NCBI GenBank assembly: GCA_044220875.1
Contig: JBGAQH010000001.1
Location: 372,001-436,000, forward strand
DNA length: 64,000 bases
Direction of reading: 5' to 3'
Source of the DNA: JAEUIT01 sp044220875
GTDB lineage: Bacteria; Planctomycetota; Phycisphaerae; Phycisphaerales; SM1A02
How positions within the stretch are numbered: the stretch's first letter is position 1; each line of letters starts with the position of its first letter. Below are positions 16,640-24,789 of the stretch, one piece after another. The translations under genes and the position numbers were made by a program. The notes under the pieces were generated by a model. It searched no databases and was not told the DNA's origin. It saw nothing but the letters and a program-made list of their open reading frames with translations.

Positions 16640-18022
16640 ATGCGTCTCGTACCGCTGGTTCGTGTCGCCGCGCTCACGCTCGCTGCGTTGTCGCAGGCGG
16701 CGCTCGCCGACACCGATCTCTACGTGCTGCGCCGATCGGACAGCGCCCTGGCGATCGAGAAGGTCCATCTCATCGAGGGCACCGACGTCACGTGGACCGT
16801 GGGCGACAAGGGTTTTGTCGATGTGATCCTCCCGCCCGGTCCGGGCGGCTCCGCGGGCATCGTGCAGTCAGCCATGAGGCCAACCACCGTCGCGAGCTGC
16901 AGGGACGGGAAGCTCTCGGTCATCACGACGCTCGGCAGCAAGCGATTCGACCGGCCGATTCCGGCGGCTGACGAGCTGCGAAAGCTCGACATTCATCTCT
17001 CTGCCCGCACCGGCGATGGCAGCACGCTCTCGGTCTTCATTCGCGGGTACGACCGCGTGGAGGCCGATCGCGTCGGCGTGGTTGAGGACCCGTTCGGCAC
17101 GCTCATTCCGCTCCAGCCGAACGACTGCGTCATCAACACAACGACGTTCGTCGCCCGCGAGCCGCATGCCGCACACGTCGAGGGTGAGGCGCCGGTTCGA
17201 CACATCAACGGCCACCACCTCGCGCGGGCGTCGGTGGAGGGGGGCGCGGCTGGCGACCTCGTGATCGACTGCGCGGCCGGCATCACGATCATCGCCAAGG
17301 CCGCACTGCCGGACGGTACGGTGATCACGCCCTCCGAAATGGCCCAATACAGCGCCGACGGCGTGCGCCGACTGGCGACCGAGATCGGCGGGGCGACGAC
17401 CGCGGTTGTTCCCCTTGGCCTTGCGAAGCTCTCCGCGCTGGTGGTTGGCGGCATCACCTACCGCGATGTTGACGCGCTGGTGATGGCCGAGATGCCGCCG
17501 GTGGGCGATGGCGTCATCGGGATCCTCGGGCTTGACCTGCTATCGCGTTCGCGCTCGGTGTCGCTGCCGTATCCGAAGCAGGGTGAAACGGGAACGATGC
17601 GCGTGGGGGCAAGCGGGTCAAAGGGCGCCGCAGCGGTCGTTCCACTGACGATCGTTGACTCCCGAGCCTACTGCGCGGCGACCGTGAACGACGCGAAGGC
17701 GGTGTTGATCGTCGACTCGGGCTCGCCGATCACGATCCTCGACCCGCGGATGGCAAAGTCCGCCGGCATCGTCGCTGATAGGCCGTCGAAGGACGCCCGG
17801 GGGATCGGAAGCGGGAGCGCGGCACTGCGGACCGGAACGGCGGGGACCATTTCGCTCGGTGGCTGGGTAGCGCGGGACGCAGCGGTCCGGGTCGGCTCGC
17901 TGCCGCTCTTCGCTCGCTTCCAGGGGCCGGTGTCCGTTGGCGTCCTCGGGAACGACACCCTCTCCCGGTGCTCGAGGGTCGAGATCGACTTTGAAACCGC
18001 ATCCATGCGGCTGTATGAGTGA
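16640..18022 (+). CDS. Exported protein with two retropepsin-like aspartyl protease domains
   Basis: The 460-residue protein has a signal peptide (about 1-23, ending QAALA) and is exported. The C-terminal domain (about 345-460) is a retropepsin-like aspartyl protease: the catalytic motif is VDSG with D359, followed by hydrophobic strands and the family's ILGNDTL-like segment (VGVLGNDTLSR). The central region (about 195-320) repeats the same plan, ending GILGLDLLSRS, but has D210-C-A-A-G instead of D-S/T-G, so this copy may be inactive or altered. The two could pair as a pseudo-dimer, as retropepsins need two aspartates (inference). The start has AAAGGAG (16628-16634) five bases upstream of the ATG. 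Confidence 0.72.
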   Translation: MRLVPLVRVAALTLAALSQAALADTDLYVLRRSDSALAIEKVHLIEGTDVTWTVGDKGFVDVILPPGPGGSAGIVQSAMRPTTVASCRDGKLSVITTLGSKRFDRPIPAADELRKLDIHLSARTGDGSTLSVFIRGYDRVEADRVGVVEDPFGTLIPLQPNDCVINTTTFVAREPHAAHVEGEAPVRHINGHHLARASVEGGAAGDLVIDCAAGITIIAKAALPDGTVITPSEMAQYSADGVRRLATEIGGATTAVVPLGLAKLSALVVGGITYRDVDALVMAEMPPVGDGVIGILGLDLLSRSRSVSLPYPKQGETGTMRVGASGSKGAAAVVPLTIVDSRAYCAATVNDAKAVLIVDSGSPITILDPRMAKSAGIVADRPSKDARGIGSGSAALRTGTAGTISLGGWVARDAAVRVGSLPLFARFQGPVSVGVLGNDTLSRCSRVEIDFETASMRLYE

Positions 18023-18369
18023 AGCGGTCTCGTCTGCGTCTGCGCCACGGAGACTACCGGACCGGGAAATTTGCGTGTGGCCGCTTCGCCCGGTCGACAA
18101 AGTGCCCTATCTTGGAGCCGTAGGGCCGTCCGGCAACGGACGGGAATCCTCGACGAGCGCAGCTCGGCGCGGGTTCGACGGAGGTAGAGGTTGGTGCCGC
18201 CCTGGAAAGCGGCATCGAAAAGGGCCTCAACAAGTCATGTGATCGAAGGGCTCGCGCCAGCGTTGCGCGTGCTTCGACGTTCGGACTCGTTCGCGTTGGT
18301 GCCGGTCAGCCGGCGGCGCACCTCTCGACCCAGCAATCGCTGATTGGGATTCGAAGAGAGGACCCCGCC
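18023..18369 (+). promoter_or_regulatory. Gene-free region: probable promoter and long structured leader of the PEP-CTERM gene
   Basis: A possible -10 box TATCTT lies at 18108-18113 (with weak TTCGCC at 18085-18090), giving a leader of about 250 nt. Directly downstream is a hairpin CCGTCC-GGCAAC-GGACGG (about 18124-18141), and a second one, GCCGC...GCGGC, lies near 18204-18220. No known riboswitch class could be recognised. No open frame in this stretch is convincing. Confidence 0.35.
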
Positions 18370-19041
18370 ATGAACCGCCTGAACACCATCGCCCTCATCG
18401 CCGCCGCGAGCGTCACGACGCTTGCCGGCGCCGACATCATCTACCAGAACCTCCCGACGTCGACGCTCGGGGCAATCTCCGAGTCGTTCGGCTCGAACGG
18501 CGGCTATGCGTTCGGCCAGAGCTGCGCGCAGCGCTTCTCCGTCGAGAGTTCCTTCAACCTCTCCGACATCTCCTGGTGGGGTTCGAGCCAGAACTTCAGC
18601 GGCGGCGATCTCTCGAACTTCAGCGCGTTCGAGGTCGTGATCTGGAACGCCGACTTCTCCGCGCAGGTCGCCAACTTCAACATCGGTCTCGGTTCGCTGA
18701 CCGCGACGGCCACCGGCCTGACCAACTTCTTCGGCGCTCCCGAATACGAGTTCAGCGCCGCGGTGAGCGGCCTGCTGGCGGCCGGAACGTACAACATCAA
18801 CATCGGCGCCGTGATGGCCAATGGCCAGGGCGACGAGTTCATCTGGTCGGCCGGAGCGGACCAGACCGGCCGCTACTTCACCTCGCCCACGAATCCGTGG
18901 GGCACGTGGAAGCTCGTTCCGCCGGCGATCGGCGATGACGGCTTCGGCTCGGTGCGGCTTGAGGGTTCGATGGTGCCGGCGCCAGGCGCGGTCGCACTGC
19001 TCGGACTCGCCGGCCTGGTCGGCCGCCGTCGTCGGGCCTGA
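18370..19041 (+). CDS. PEP-CTERM sorting-domain secreted protein
   Basis: The 223-residue protein has an N-terminal signal peptide (about 1-20, ending LAGA) and a C-terminal tripartite sorting tail: PAPGAVALLGLAGLVG followed by RRRR. This is the planctomycete version of PEP-CTERM, where the usual Pro-Glu-Pro is Pro-Ala-Pro-Gly. Such proteins are exported, then handled by an exosortase/archaeosortase-type enzyme, often together with polysaccharide production. The mature domain is rich in Ser, Asn, Gly and aromatic residues and looks like a beta-sandwich; its function is unknown. A purine-rich GAGAGGA (about 18355-18361) serves as ribosome binding site. A strong terminator follows at 19081. No exosortase gene is in the window. 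Confidence 0.88.
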   Translation: MNRLNTIALIAAASVTTLAGADIIYQNLPTSTLGAISESFGSNGGYAFGQSCAQRFSVESSFNLSDISWWGSSQNFSGGDLSNFSAFEVVIWNADFSAQVANFNIGLGSLTATATGLTNFFGAPEYEFSAAVSGLLAAGTYNINIGAVMANGQGDEFIWSAGADQTGRYFTSPTNPWGTWKLVPPAIGDDGFGSVRLEGSMVPAPGAVALLGLAGLVGRRRRA

Positions 19042-19080
19042 CTTCAGCGGTCAGATTCACACAGCACATTTGAAAAGCAG

Positions 19081-19119
19081 CCCGGCCCGCGTAGCTCCAT
19101 GCGGGCCGGGTTGTTTTTT
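19081..19119 (+). terminator. Strong Rho-independent terminator of the PEP-CTERM gene
   Basis: CCCGGCCCGC (19081-19090) and GCGGGCCGGG (19101-19110) form a perfect 10-bp stem with a 10-nt loop, followed by TTGTTTTTT (19111-19119). Confidence 0.93.
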
Positions 19120-19202
19120 GCGTCGTGCTCCGAGCGATCGAAGAGACCATGCGTTTCCTCGCGGGCGTGCCGGTGAGCACGCACGCTCGCCGAGATCGCC
19201 CG

Positions 19203-20273
19203 TCAGCGTCGCCTCGGTCGAGCAACCAAGAACGCGATGACGCCTACGGCGCTCGGAATGCCGAGGTTGAACAGGGGCGACGAGATCTCACCGAGGGCAA
19301 GCCAACGATCCGCCTGAGCCATCGTTCCCGTCGGTGTCGTGCCGCCGCCGCTGGGTGCCGGCCAGTATCCCGATGCGATCATGCGAACGAGACCGGCTTC
19401 GGAAATGAGCGGATCGCGTGACGGGGTGATCGGAAGCCCGAGGCTGGTGCAGGTCAATTCGGCGGCGAGCGCCTCGATGTCCGAGCGAGAGCGGACCACC
19501 TTGGCAATGGAGAACGGCTGGGCGTCCCCGACGCTTGCGCCGTTCCGCTCCGTTCCGATCGTCCCTTGAACGACCACGTCCAACGCGACATCCGATGGAA
19601 GGAACGGAACCACTCCACCGAACGATGCGGCGGTCGTCACCCTGCTCTTGATCTCATTCGTGAGGGTGAAGGGGTAATCAGGCCCGCCACCCGGGGTGAC
19701 GCTGAACACCGTTCCGCTCGATATTCCTTTTGCCCGCTGGTTGGTCACGAGCCGCGGCGTCGGAACCAGAACGAGCGCCAGTACAACGAACGATGCAAAG
19801 GCAAGCGAGGCTTGGAAGCCGATCCCGATCGCGAAGAGGATTGGATGGCTCGATCGCTGTCGAAGGAACCCCGAGGAGATCCGCCGGAACGTCGACAACT
19901 GCCTCCCCCCGCCGCATTCGGGGCACGTTCGCTGGTCGCTCAGGAGTTGATGTCCACAGGAGGGGCACCGGTCCTCGCCATCCGCGCGCCGCGCGAAGAA
20001 CCACGCGGCGACCAGGCAGATCACCGTCGGAAGGACGCACACCACCAGCGCCGCAAGAAGGTATAGGTGACTGTACGACTGTCCCATACCTGGCCGCGTG
20101 CTCGTCAGCCACAGGATCCACGGCGGCCCCGCGATCGATAGAGCCGCCATGGGCGCGAGCACCCATGGAGGGAAGATCCCGCCGATGGATCCAACCGACG
20201 ACAGCCACCGCACGCACCGGGCGATGAGAAGACAAACAATGGCGCCGACGCAGGTCGGCATGAACCACCCCAT
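19203..20273 (-). CDS. Membrane protein with a double zinc-ribbon, function unknown
   Basis: The 356-residue protein has three hydrophobic segments in its first 95 residues. They are followed by a cytoplasmic-looking zinc ribbon with two CxxC knuckles (CPSCGHQLLSDQRTCPECGG, near residues 102-121), and then another membrane segment (about 148-172). A long soluble region of about 150 residues and a last hydrophobic segment before a basic end (ARPRRR) complete it. The zinc ribbon is of the type common in planctomycete membrane proteins, but no function can be assigned. It is transcribed away from the PEP-CTERM gene, toward its terminator. The start is supported by a TACAGT element six bases upstream. 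Confidence 0.65.
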   Translation of the reverse strand: MGWFMPTCVGAIVCLLIARCVRWLSSVGSIGGIFPPWVLAPMAALSIAGPPWILWLTSTRPGMGQSYSHLYLLAALVVCVLPTVICLVAAWFFARRADGEDRCPSCGHQLLSDQRTCPECGGGRQLSTFRRISSGFLRQRSSHPILFAIGIGFQASLAFASFVVLALVLVPTPRLVTNQRAKGISSGTVFSVTPGGGPDYPFTLTNEIKSRVTTAASFGGVVPFLPSDVALDVVVQGTIGTERNGASVGDAQPFSIAKVVRSRSDIEALAAELTCTSLGLPITPSRDPLISEAGLVRMIASGYWPAPSGGGTTPTGTMAQADRWLALGEISSPLFNLGIPSAVGVIAFLVARPRRR

Positions 20274-20285
20274 GCATGCACTGTA
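20274..20285 (-). promoter_or_regulatory. Leaderless-type -10 element (TACAGT, six bases before ATG)
   Basis: On the minus strand TACAGT (20285 to 20280) is separated by exactly six bases from the ATG at 20273. No Shine-Dalgarno sequence or clear -35 box is seen. Confidence 0.5.
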
Positions 20286-20392
20286 CCGACGGGATGAGAT
20301 TGCCCAGCGGTGTCCCAGTTTCCGTCGCGCGGCCCCGTTAGCGTCCTTGGCGTACTAGTCCGCGGCACGCGGCGGCGCAGGGCGCTTGGGCT

Positions 20393-21964
20393 TCAATACG
20401 CCTTCGCGAACACCACCCGCTTCGTCGCGGGCTTGCCCGTCACGACACACGGGCCCGGATCATCGGAACCCTCGAGCGGAATGCAGCGGACGGTCACGCC
20501 GAGATCGTCCTTCAGCTTCGCTTCGGCCGCGACGTCCATCGAGAACCGCGCCATCGCGAAGCCGCCGTGGATCTCGGGCTGCTCGTTGTCCTTCGCCGGC
20601 TTCTTCGGCGTGAAGAAGTCGGTCAGTTCCTTCATCGAGTCGATCTTCCGCGTGTTCTCTTCGCGGTGAGCCTTCGCCTTGGCGAAAAGCCCAGCCTGGA
20701 TGTCGTCGAGGATCGCGGTGAGCGTCGCGATGAACTCGGCGCGCTTGACCGACGCCTTCTCCTTATGCGGCTTGTCGCGGCGGGCCATGAAGACGCTGTC
20801 CTGCTCCATGTCGCGCGGACCGACTTCGATGCGGACCGGGACACCCTTCTTGACCCAACTCCACATCTTGTCGCCGCCGCGCATGTCGCGTTCGTCGAGT
20901 TCGACCGTGACCGGCCGACCGCAGTAGGTCATGCCGCGGAGTTCGGTCGCGAGCTTCTTGCAGTACTCGAGTACCGCGGGTGCGGACTCGGGCTTGTGCA
21001 GGACGGGCAGGATGACGACATGCGCCGGGGCGAGCCGCGGCGGGCAGACCAGGCCGTCGTCGTCCGAGTGAGTCATGATCAGGCTGCCGATCAGGCGCGT
21101 CGACACGCCCCACGACGTCGTCCACGCGTGCTGGAGCGTGCCCGATTGGTCGAGGAACTTGATGTCGCTGCCCTTGGCGAAGTTCTGGCCGAGGAAGTGG
21201 CTGGTGCCGGCCTGGAGGGCCTTGCGATCCTGCATCATCGCTTCGATGCAATAGGTATCGACCGCTCCGGGGAAGCGTTCGCCGTCGGTCTTCTTGCCCT
21301 TGATGACGGGGCAGGCCATGAAGTTCTCGGCGAAGTCGGCGTAGACGTCGAGCATCTTCATCGTCTCGACGACCGCCTCTTCGGACGTCGCATGCGCCGT
21401 ATGGCCCTCTTGCCAGAGGAACTCGGCGGTGCGGAGGAAGAGGCGCGTGCGCATCTCCCAACGGACAACGTTCGCCCACTGGTTGATGAGGAGCGGCAGG
21501 TCGCGATAGCTCTGCACCCACTTCGCGAAACTCGCGCCGATGATCGTCTCGCTCGTCGGGCGCACGATCAGCGGCTCTTCGAGCTCGCCGACCGGCATCA
21601 GCTTGCCGTCGGGTCCGGGAGCAAGGCGATGGTGCGTCACCACCGCGCACTCCTTGGCGAACCCCTCGACGTGCTCGGCTTCCTTCTGGAAGAACGAGAG
21701 CGGGATGAACAGCGGGAAGTAGGCGTTGCGGTGGCCAGTGTCCTTGAACATCTTGTCGAGGACCGCCTGCATGTTCTCCCAGATCGCGTAGCCCCACGGC
21801 TTGATCACCATGCAGCCGCGGACGGCGCTGGTCTCGGCGAGGTCAGCGGCCTTGATGACCTGCTGGTACCACTCGGAGTAGTTCTCCGCGCGGGTGGGGG
21901 AGATGGCGGACTGGCTGGCGGCCGCTGCGGGTTGGGACTTTTGCTGGTTGCTGGGATTGGACAT
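20393..21964 (-). CDS. proS: Prolyl-tRNA synthetase, archaeal/eukaryotic-type
   Basis: The enzyme attaches proline to tRNA-Pro. At 523 residues and without an editing insertion it is the short form related to archaeal and eukaryotic ProRS rather than the long bacterial form. The sequence begins, after about 25 low-complexity residues, with ENYSEWYQQVIKAADLAE, then VRGCMVIKPWGYAIWE. It contains class II motif 2 (RWEMRTRLFLRTAEFLWQEGHTAHA) and motif 3, and ends in the characteristic C-terminal zinc-like/Tyr-terminated domain (RVVFAKAY). ATG 21964 is chosen; the frame stays open upstream to 22390, but that part overlaps the divergent gene and is not conserved-looking. Confidence 0.93.
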   Translation of the reverse strand: MSNPSNQQKSQPAAAASQSAISPTRAENYSEWYQQVIKAADLAETSAVRGCMVIKPWGYAIWENMQAVLDKMFKDTGHRNAYFPLFIPLSFFQKEAEHVEGFAKECAVVTHHRLAPGPDGKLMPVGELEEPLIVRPTSETIIGASFAKWVQSYRDLPLLINQWANVVRWEMRTRLFLRTAEFLWQEGHTAHATSEEAVVETMKMLDVYADFAENFMACPVIKGKKTDGERFPGAVDTYCIEAMMQDRKALQAGTSHFLGQNFAKGSDIKFLDQSGTLQHAWTTSWGVSTRLIGSLIMTHSDDDGLVCPPRLAPAHVVILPVLHKPESAPAVLEYCKKLATELRGMTYCGRPVTVELDERDMRGGDKMWSWVKKGVPVRIEVGPRDMEQDSVFMARRDKPHKEKASVKRAEFIATLTAILDDIQAGLFAKAKAHREENTRKIDSMKELTDFFTPKKPAKDNEQPEIHGGFAMARFSMDVAAEAKLKDDLGVTVRCIPLEGSDDPGPCVVTGKPATKRVVFAKAY

Positions 21965-22098
21965 GACGACTCGCTTATCGCGACGTTGCGCGGCCGCGAT
22001 GGCCCGTGCGCGAAGATCGGAAGCGTAACAAAGGCCGAGCAGATTGCTAAGAACGACGGAGTTTCCCGTGGACCGGCGAACCGCGAGGCGCCGACGGA

Positions 22099-22110
22099 TA
22101 GAGTGACGGC
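22099..22110 (+). promoter_or_regulatory. Leaderless-type -10 element (TAGAGT, six bases before GTG)
   Basis: TAGAGT at 22099-22104 is followed by exactly six bases and the GTG start of the CHAD gene at 22111. No Shine-Dalgarno sequence is present. Confidence 0.5.
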
Positions 22111-23157
22111 GTGAGCCACAACGCGCAGGGGACCACCGCCGGCATTGAGCACGACGTCCACTCGGACGACGAGCCCGTGAGTGCTTCAGGCGAGTGCGAG
22201 AGGGGCAGCCGGATCGGGCAAGCGTCGGAATCTGGAGAGGATGCCGAGCGCAGCGAGAGCGTCGAGGCGCAGGGCGGAGTTCCGCTCGACGTTGCGACCC
22301 GAGTGGCCGCGGGATGGTCGGCGATTGTCGATCTCGCGATGGCGGCGGCAGAGCGTCACGCGTCGGTCCCGGAGGTCGAGCGGGCGGCATGCGTCAAGAC
22401 CGTTCGCAAGGCGACCAAGTCTGGTCGTTCGCTGATCCGGATGCTGCACGACACGATGTCGCACGAGGCACGGAGCGGCGCGGAGCGCCTGCTCGGCGAC
22501 GCGGCGTCGCTGCTCTCGGCGATACGGGATCGCGACGCAATGGTCGATTCCATCGATCGCCTCCTCGAGGGGAAGCAGGACGCGCGAGCACAGCAGGCCC
22601 GCCTGCTGCTGGTCTCCATCACCGCGCCGCCGCCAGTCGGCGATGACCAATTCGCGTATGAGGTGGCGGCGGTCCGACGGGCGGCGGCACTCATCGCCCG
22701 CGCCAATGACGTGATTGGCGAGATGCCATCGGAAGCGCTGACGAGCTCTGTGGCGGCCGACGGCATGGCTCGGCTGTGGAGGTCGGCGCGGCGGAAGGCG
22801 AATCGCGAGTGGCAGCACGACGGTGAGAAGTCACACGACGTGCGGAAGGCCGTATCACGGCTCGTGCACCAGTTGAACCTGATCGAGCAGGATCTGCCGA
22901 AGCAACTCCGCAGGTTCAGACAGCGGTTGCGCCGGGCGACCTCGGCGCTGGGTGAGGAACATGACTTGGCGATCCTCGCCGAGTGCATCGCTCTCCACCG
23001 AACGCAGTTGGGCGTGACGTTCTCGGAGGCGGTGCTCCAGGTGTGCCGCCGCGGCCGGAATAGGCTCCGAGAGCAGGCCGGCGTGGCGCTGGCGGAGGCG
23101 ATGACCCTCCGCCCCCGAGAGTTGGCCCGGGCGATCGAGAAGACCTACAGGGCTTGA
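22111..23157 (+). CDS. CHAD-domain protein
   Basis: The 348-residue protein is a CHAD (conserved histidine alpha-helical) domain protein. CHAD domains bind polyphosphate and are found on polyphosphate granules (established for several families). The first about 60 residues are acidic and disordered-looking. The helical domain has the repeated basic/His pattern: VRKATKSGRSLIRML near 94-108, KSHDVRKAVSRLVHQLNLIE near 236-255, and a final LREQAGVALAEAM segment. No linked CYTH/triphosphatase domain is present. The GTG start at 22111 is supported by the TAGAGT element and is divergent from proS. Confidence 0.8.
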   Translation: MSHNAQGTTAGIEHDVHSDDEPVSASGECERGSRIGQASESGEDAERSESVEAQGGVPLDVATRVAAGWSAIVDLAMAAAERHASVPEVERAACVKTVRKATKSGRSLIRMLHDTMSHEARSGAERLLGDAASLLSAIRDRDAMVDSIDRLLEGKQDARAQQARLLLVSITAPPPVGDDQFAYEVAAVRRAAALIARANDVIGEMPSEALTSSVAADGMARLWRSARRKANREWQHDGEKSHDVRKAVSRLVHQLNLIEQDLPKQLRRFRQRLRRATSALGEEHDLAILAECIALHRTQLGVTFSEAVLQVCRRGRNRLREQAGVALAEAMTLRPRELARAIEKTYRA

Positions 23158-23227
23158 CCGGCCAGTGAGCAAGCGAGGAGAAGCGGAGGGGACGCGGGAT
23201 GGGGGAGGGACCGTTCCTGCGCTCTGA

Positions 23228-23258
23228 TTCGACGCGACCGCCCGGTGATCGCTATTCT
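23228..23258 (+). promoter_or_regulatory. Possible promoter of the AsmA-like gene
   Basis: TATTCT at 23253-23258 resembles a -10 box. A TTCGAC sequence at 23228-23233 is a weak -35 with a long 19-base spacer. Transcription would begin about 65 nt before the ATG at 23333. Confidence 0.28.
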
Positions 23259-23332
23259 CAGCGCGGCGTGGCATCTCCGCCGATGTTCGGACTCCCCGGC
23301 ATCCGTCGCCATCTGCCCTCAGAGAGATCACC

Positions 23333-24229
23333 ATGAAGAAGCTCCTCCGGCTCCTCGTCGTCCTCGTCGTACTGGTCATTGGCGCCGTAGTGGCGGCGGT
23401 CTTCTACATCGACACTATCGCGAAGGCCGCGGTGGAAGTCGCCGGCACGAAGGTCTTGGGCGTTCAGACGACCGTCAACAGGATCTCCATCGGACTCGTT
23501 TCGGGTAGTGCCGCGATGAGCGGGCTCCACGTCGCCAATCCCGAGGGGTGCAAGGCGCCGGAGTTCATGGTGCTCGACCTCGGAGCGGTGGCGGTGACGC
23601 CGTCATCGCTCCTCGAGAATGTGGTTCGTGTCCCGAAGATCGAGCTCTCGGGCATGCACATCGAGTTTGAGCAACGGGCCGGAGGCGACTCCAACGTTGA
23701 CGTGATCCTCGGCAACGCGAAGAAGTTCGCCGGCTCCGGCGAAGGGCCGAAGGGTTCAGGCGGCTCCGGTGGCGAGGGCAAGAAGTTCGTCATCGACGAA
23801 CTGACCCTTTCGGGGATCTCGGTCACAGCTCGTGTCGCCGGCGTGCCGCTCGCCGACAAGGGGATTGAGATCAAGGTGCCGAAGCTGGTTCTGAAGGACA
23901 TCGGCAGCGGCGGCTCCGACCCCGTGGGACTCGATCAGCTCACTGGCATGGTCGTTGAGGCAGTGATGAAGGCAGTGATGGAGGCGGGCGGCGGCCAGTT
24001 GCCGCAGGTGTTTGCCCAATCAATCACCAATGGGTTGGCCGGCCTCGGCGACGTATTCAACAGCAAGATGGCGGTCGATCTTGGGGCGGGTCTCAAGGAT
24101 GTGGGCGGCGATGTTGGCAAGGCCGTCGAGGATGTCGCCAAGAACGCCGGTGATGCGATCGGCAAGGGCATGAAGGACGCAGCGAAGGGGGTCGGCGATG
24201 CCGTCGACGGCCTGTTCAAGAAGAAGTGA
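23333..24229 (+). CDS. AsmA-like envelope protein (N-terminal anchor, beta repeat domain)
   Basis: The 298-residue protein has a signal anchor at residues 5-27 (LLRLLVVLVVLVIGAVVAAVF), then a region rich in beta strands that resembles the AsmA/DUF748 group: TKVLGVQTTVNRISIGLVSGSAAMSGL, then VVRVPKIELSGMHIEFE. This group bridges the periplasm in lipid transport or membrane biogenesis. A Gly/Ser/Lys-rich linker (about 130-150) separates two beta parts, and the C-terminal 60 residues form a Gly/Ala/Lys/Asp amphipathic repeat (AGDAIGKGMKDAAKGVGDA). The start has AGAGAG shortly upstream. Family assignment rests on pattern only. It is convergent with the next operon. Confidence 0.6.
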   Translation: MKKLLRLLVVLVVLVIGAVVAAVFYIDTIAKAAVEVAGTKVLGVQTTVNRISIGLVSGSAAMSGLHVANPEGCKAPEFMVLDLGAVAVTPSSLLENVVRVPKIELSGMHIEFEQRAGGDSNVDVILGNAKKFAGSGEGPKGSGGSGGEGKKFVIDELTLSGISVTARVAGVPLADKGIEIKVPKLVLKDIGSGGSDPVGLDQLTGMVVEAVMKAVMEAGGGQLPQVFAQSITNGLAGLGDVFNSKMAVDLGAGLKDVGGDVGKAVEDVAKNAGDAIGKGMKDAAKGVGDAVDGLFKKK

Positions 24230-24324
24230 TTGACGGCGACGTGTCGGGTTGGATCGGGACCACCCGCCGGCGGAACACTCGATGGGTCCCCCACGCGAGT
24301 CCGGGGCCGCTCGGCGGTATCGGC

Positions 24325-24789
24325 TCATCCGGGCGGCTGAGCGAACCGTGAAGGATCAACGGCTCGTCCTGCTGAGGTCACGAGTCGGGCGTCGTCGCCG
24401 ACTCGCACCACCCGAACGTCGTGGCCGAGCGCGGTGAGTTCGGCGAGAAGCTCATCGTCGTCGATCGTCGAATACGCGGCACGGTGGGTCAGACTCGGCG
24501 ACGAGGCGGTCGGCGCATCGGTGGCGTCGGGGCGTCGCCTGGCGGTTGGAGAGGCATCATCTGGCGTCACCGCCATCGCTCCCCCCGATTGGGCAGCGGG
24601 ACGCCGATGAAGGAGAGGCATGAGTGCCACGGCGCATGCGAAGAGCAGGGCCAGGGACAAAAGCGATCGCCGAGCCCGCCGGGTACGGATGCGCTGACTG
24701 AGGGCCTGCTCGGCAGCCATGAGGATGGCCCGCTTGCGGAGCTGGGGATCGTCCGTTGGAGGGCAAGCCTTTCGTTCGTGCATGCTCAT
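24325..24789 (-). CDS. Small single-pass membrane protein, possible anti-sigma factor
   Basis: The 154-residue protein has a short cytoplasmic N-terminal helix region (about 1-40, RKRAILMAAEQALSQRIRTRR), one membrane segment (about 43-60) and a periplasmic tail. Its ATG overlaps the stop of the ECF sigma gene (ATGA, 24786-24789), so the two are co-translated. Size, topology and position fit a membrane anti-sigma factor, but no zinc-binding HxxxCxxC motif is present, so the role is inference. Confidence 0.55.
   Translation of the reverse strand: MSMHERKACPPTDDPQLRKRAILMAAEQALSQRIRTRRARRSLLSLALLFACAVALMPLLHRRPAAQSGGAMAVTPDDASPTARRRPDATDAPTASSPSLTHRAAYSTIDDDELLAELTALGHDVRVVRVGDDARLVTSAGRAVDPSRFAQPPG

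Noticed and set aside
18170..18235. GGGTTCGACGG sequence resembling the start of a tmRNA or a tRNA T-loop
   Set aside because: No tRNA-like 3' half, no resume codon frame and no matching acceptor stem could be found downstream.
20567..22114. 515-codon open frame on the plus strand opposite proS
   Set aside because: Antisense of a conserved synthetase; leucine/aspartate/arginine-rich composition typical of shadow frames here.
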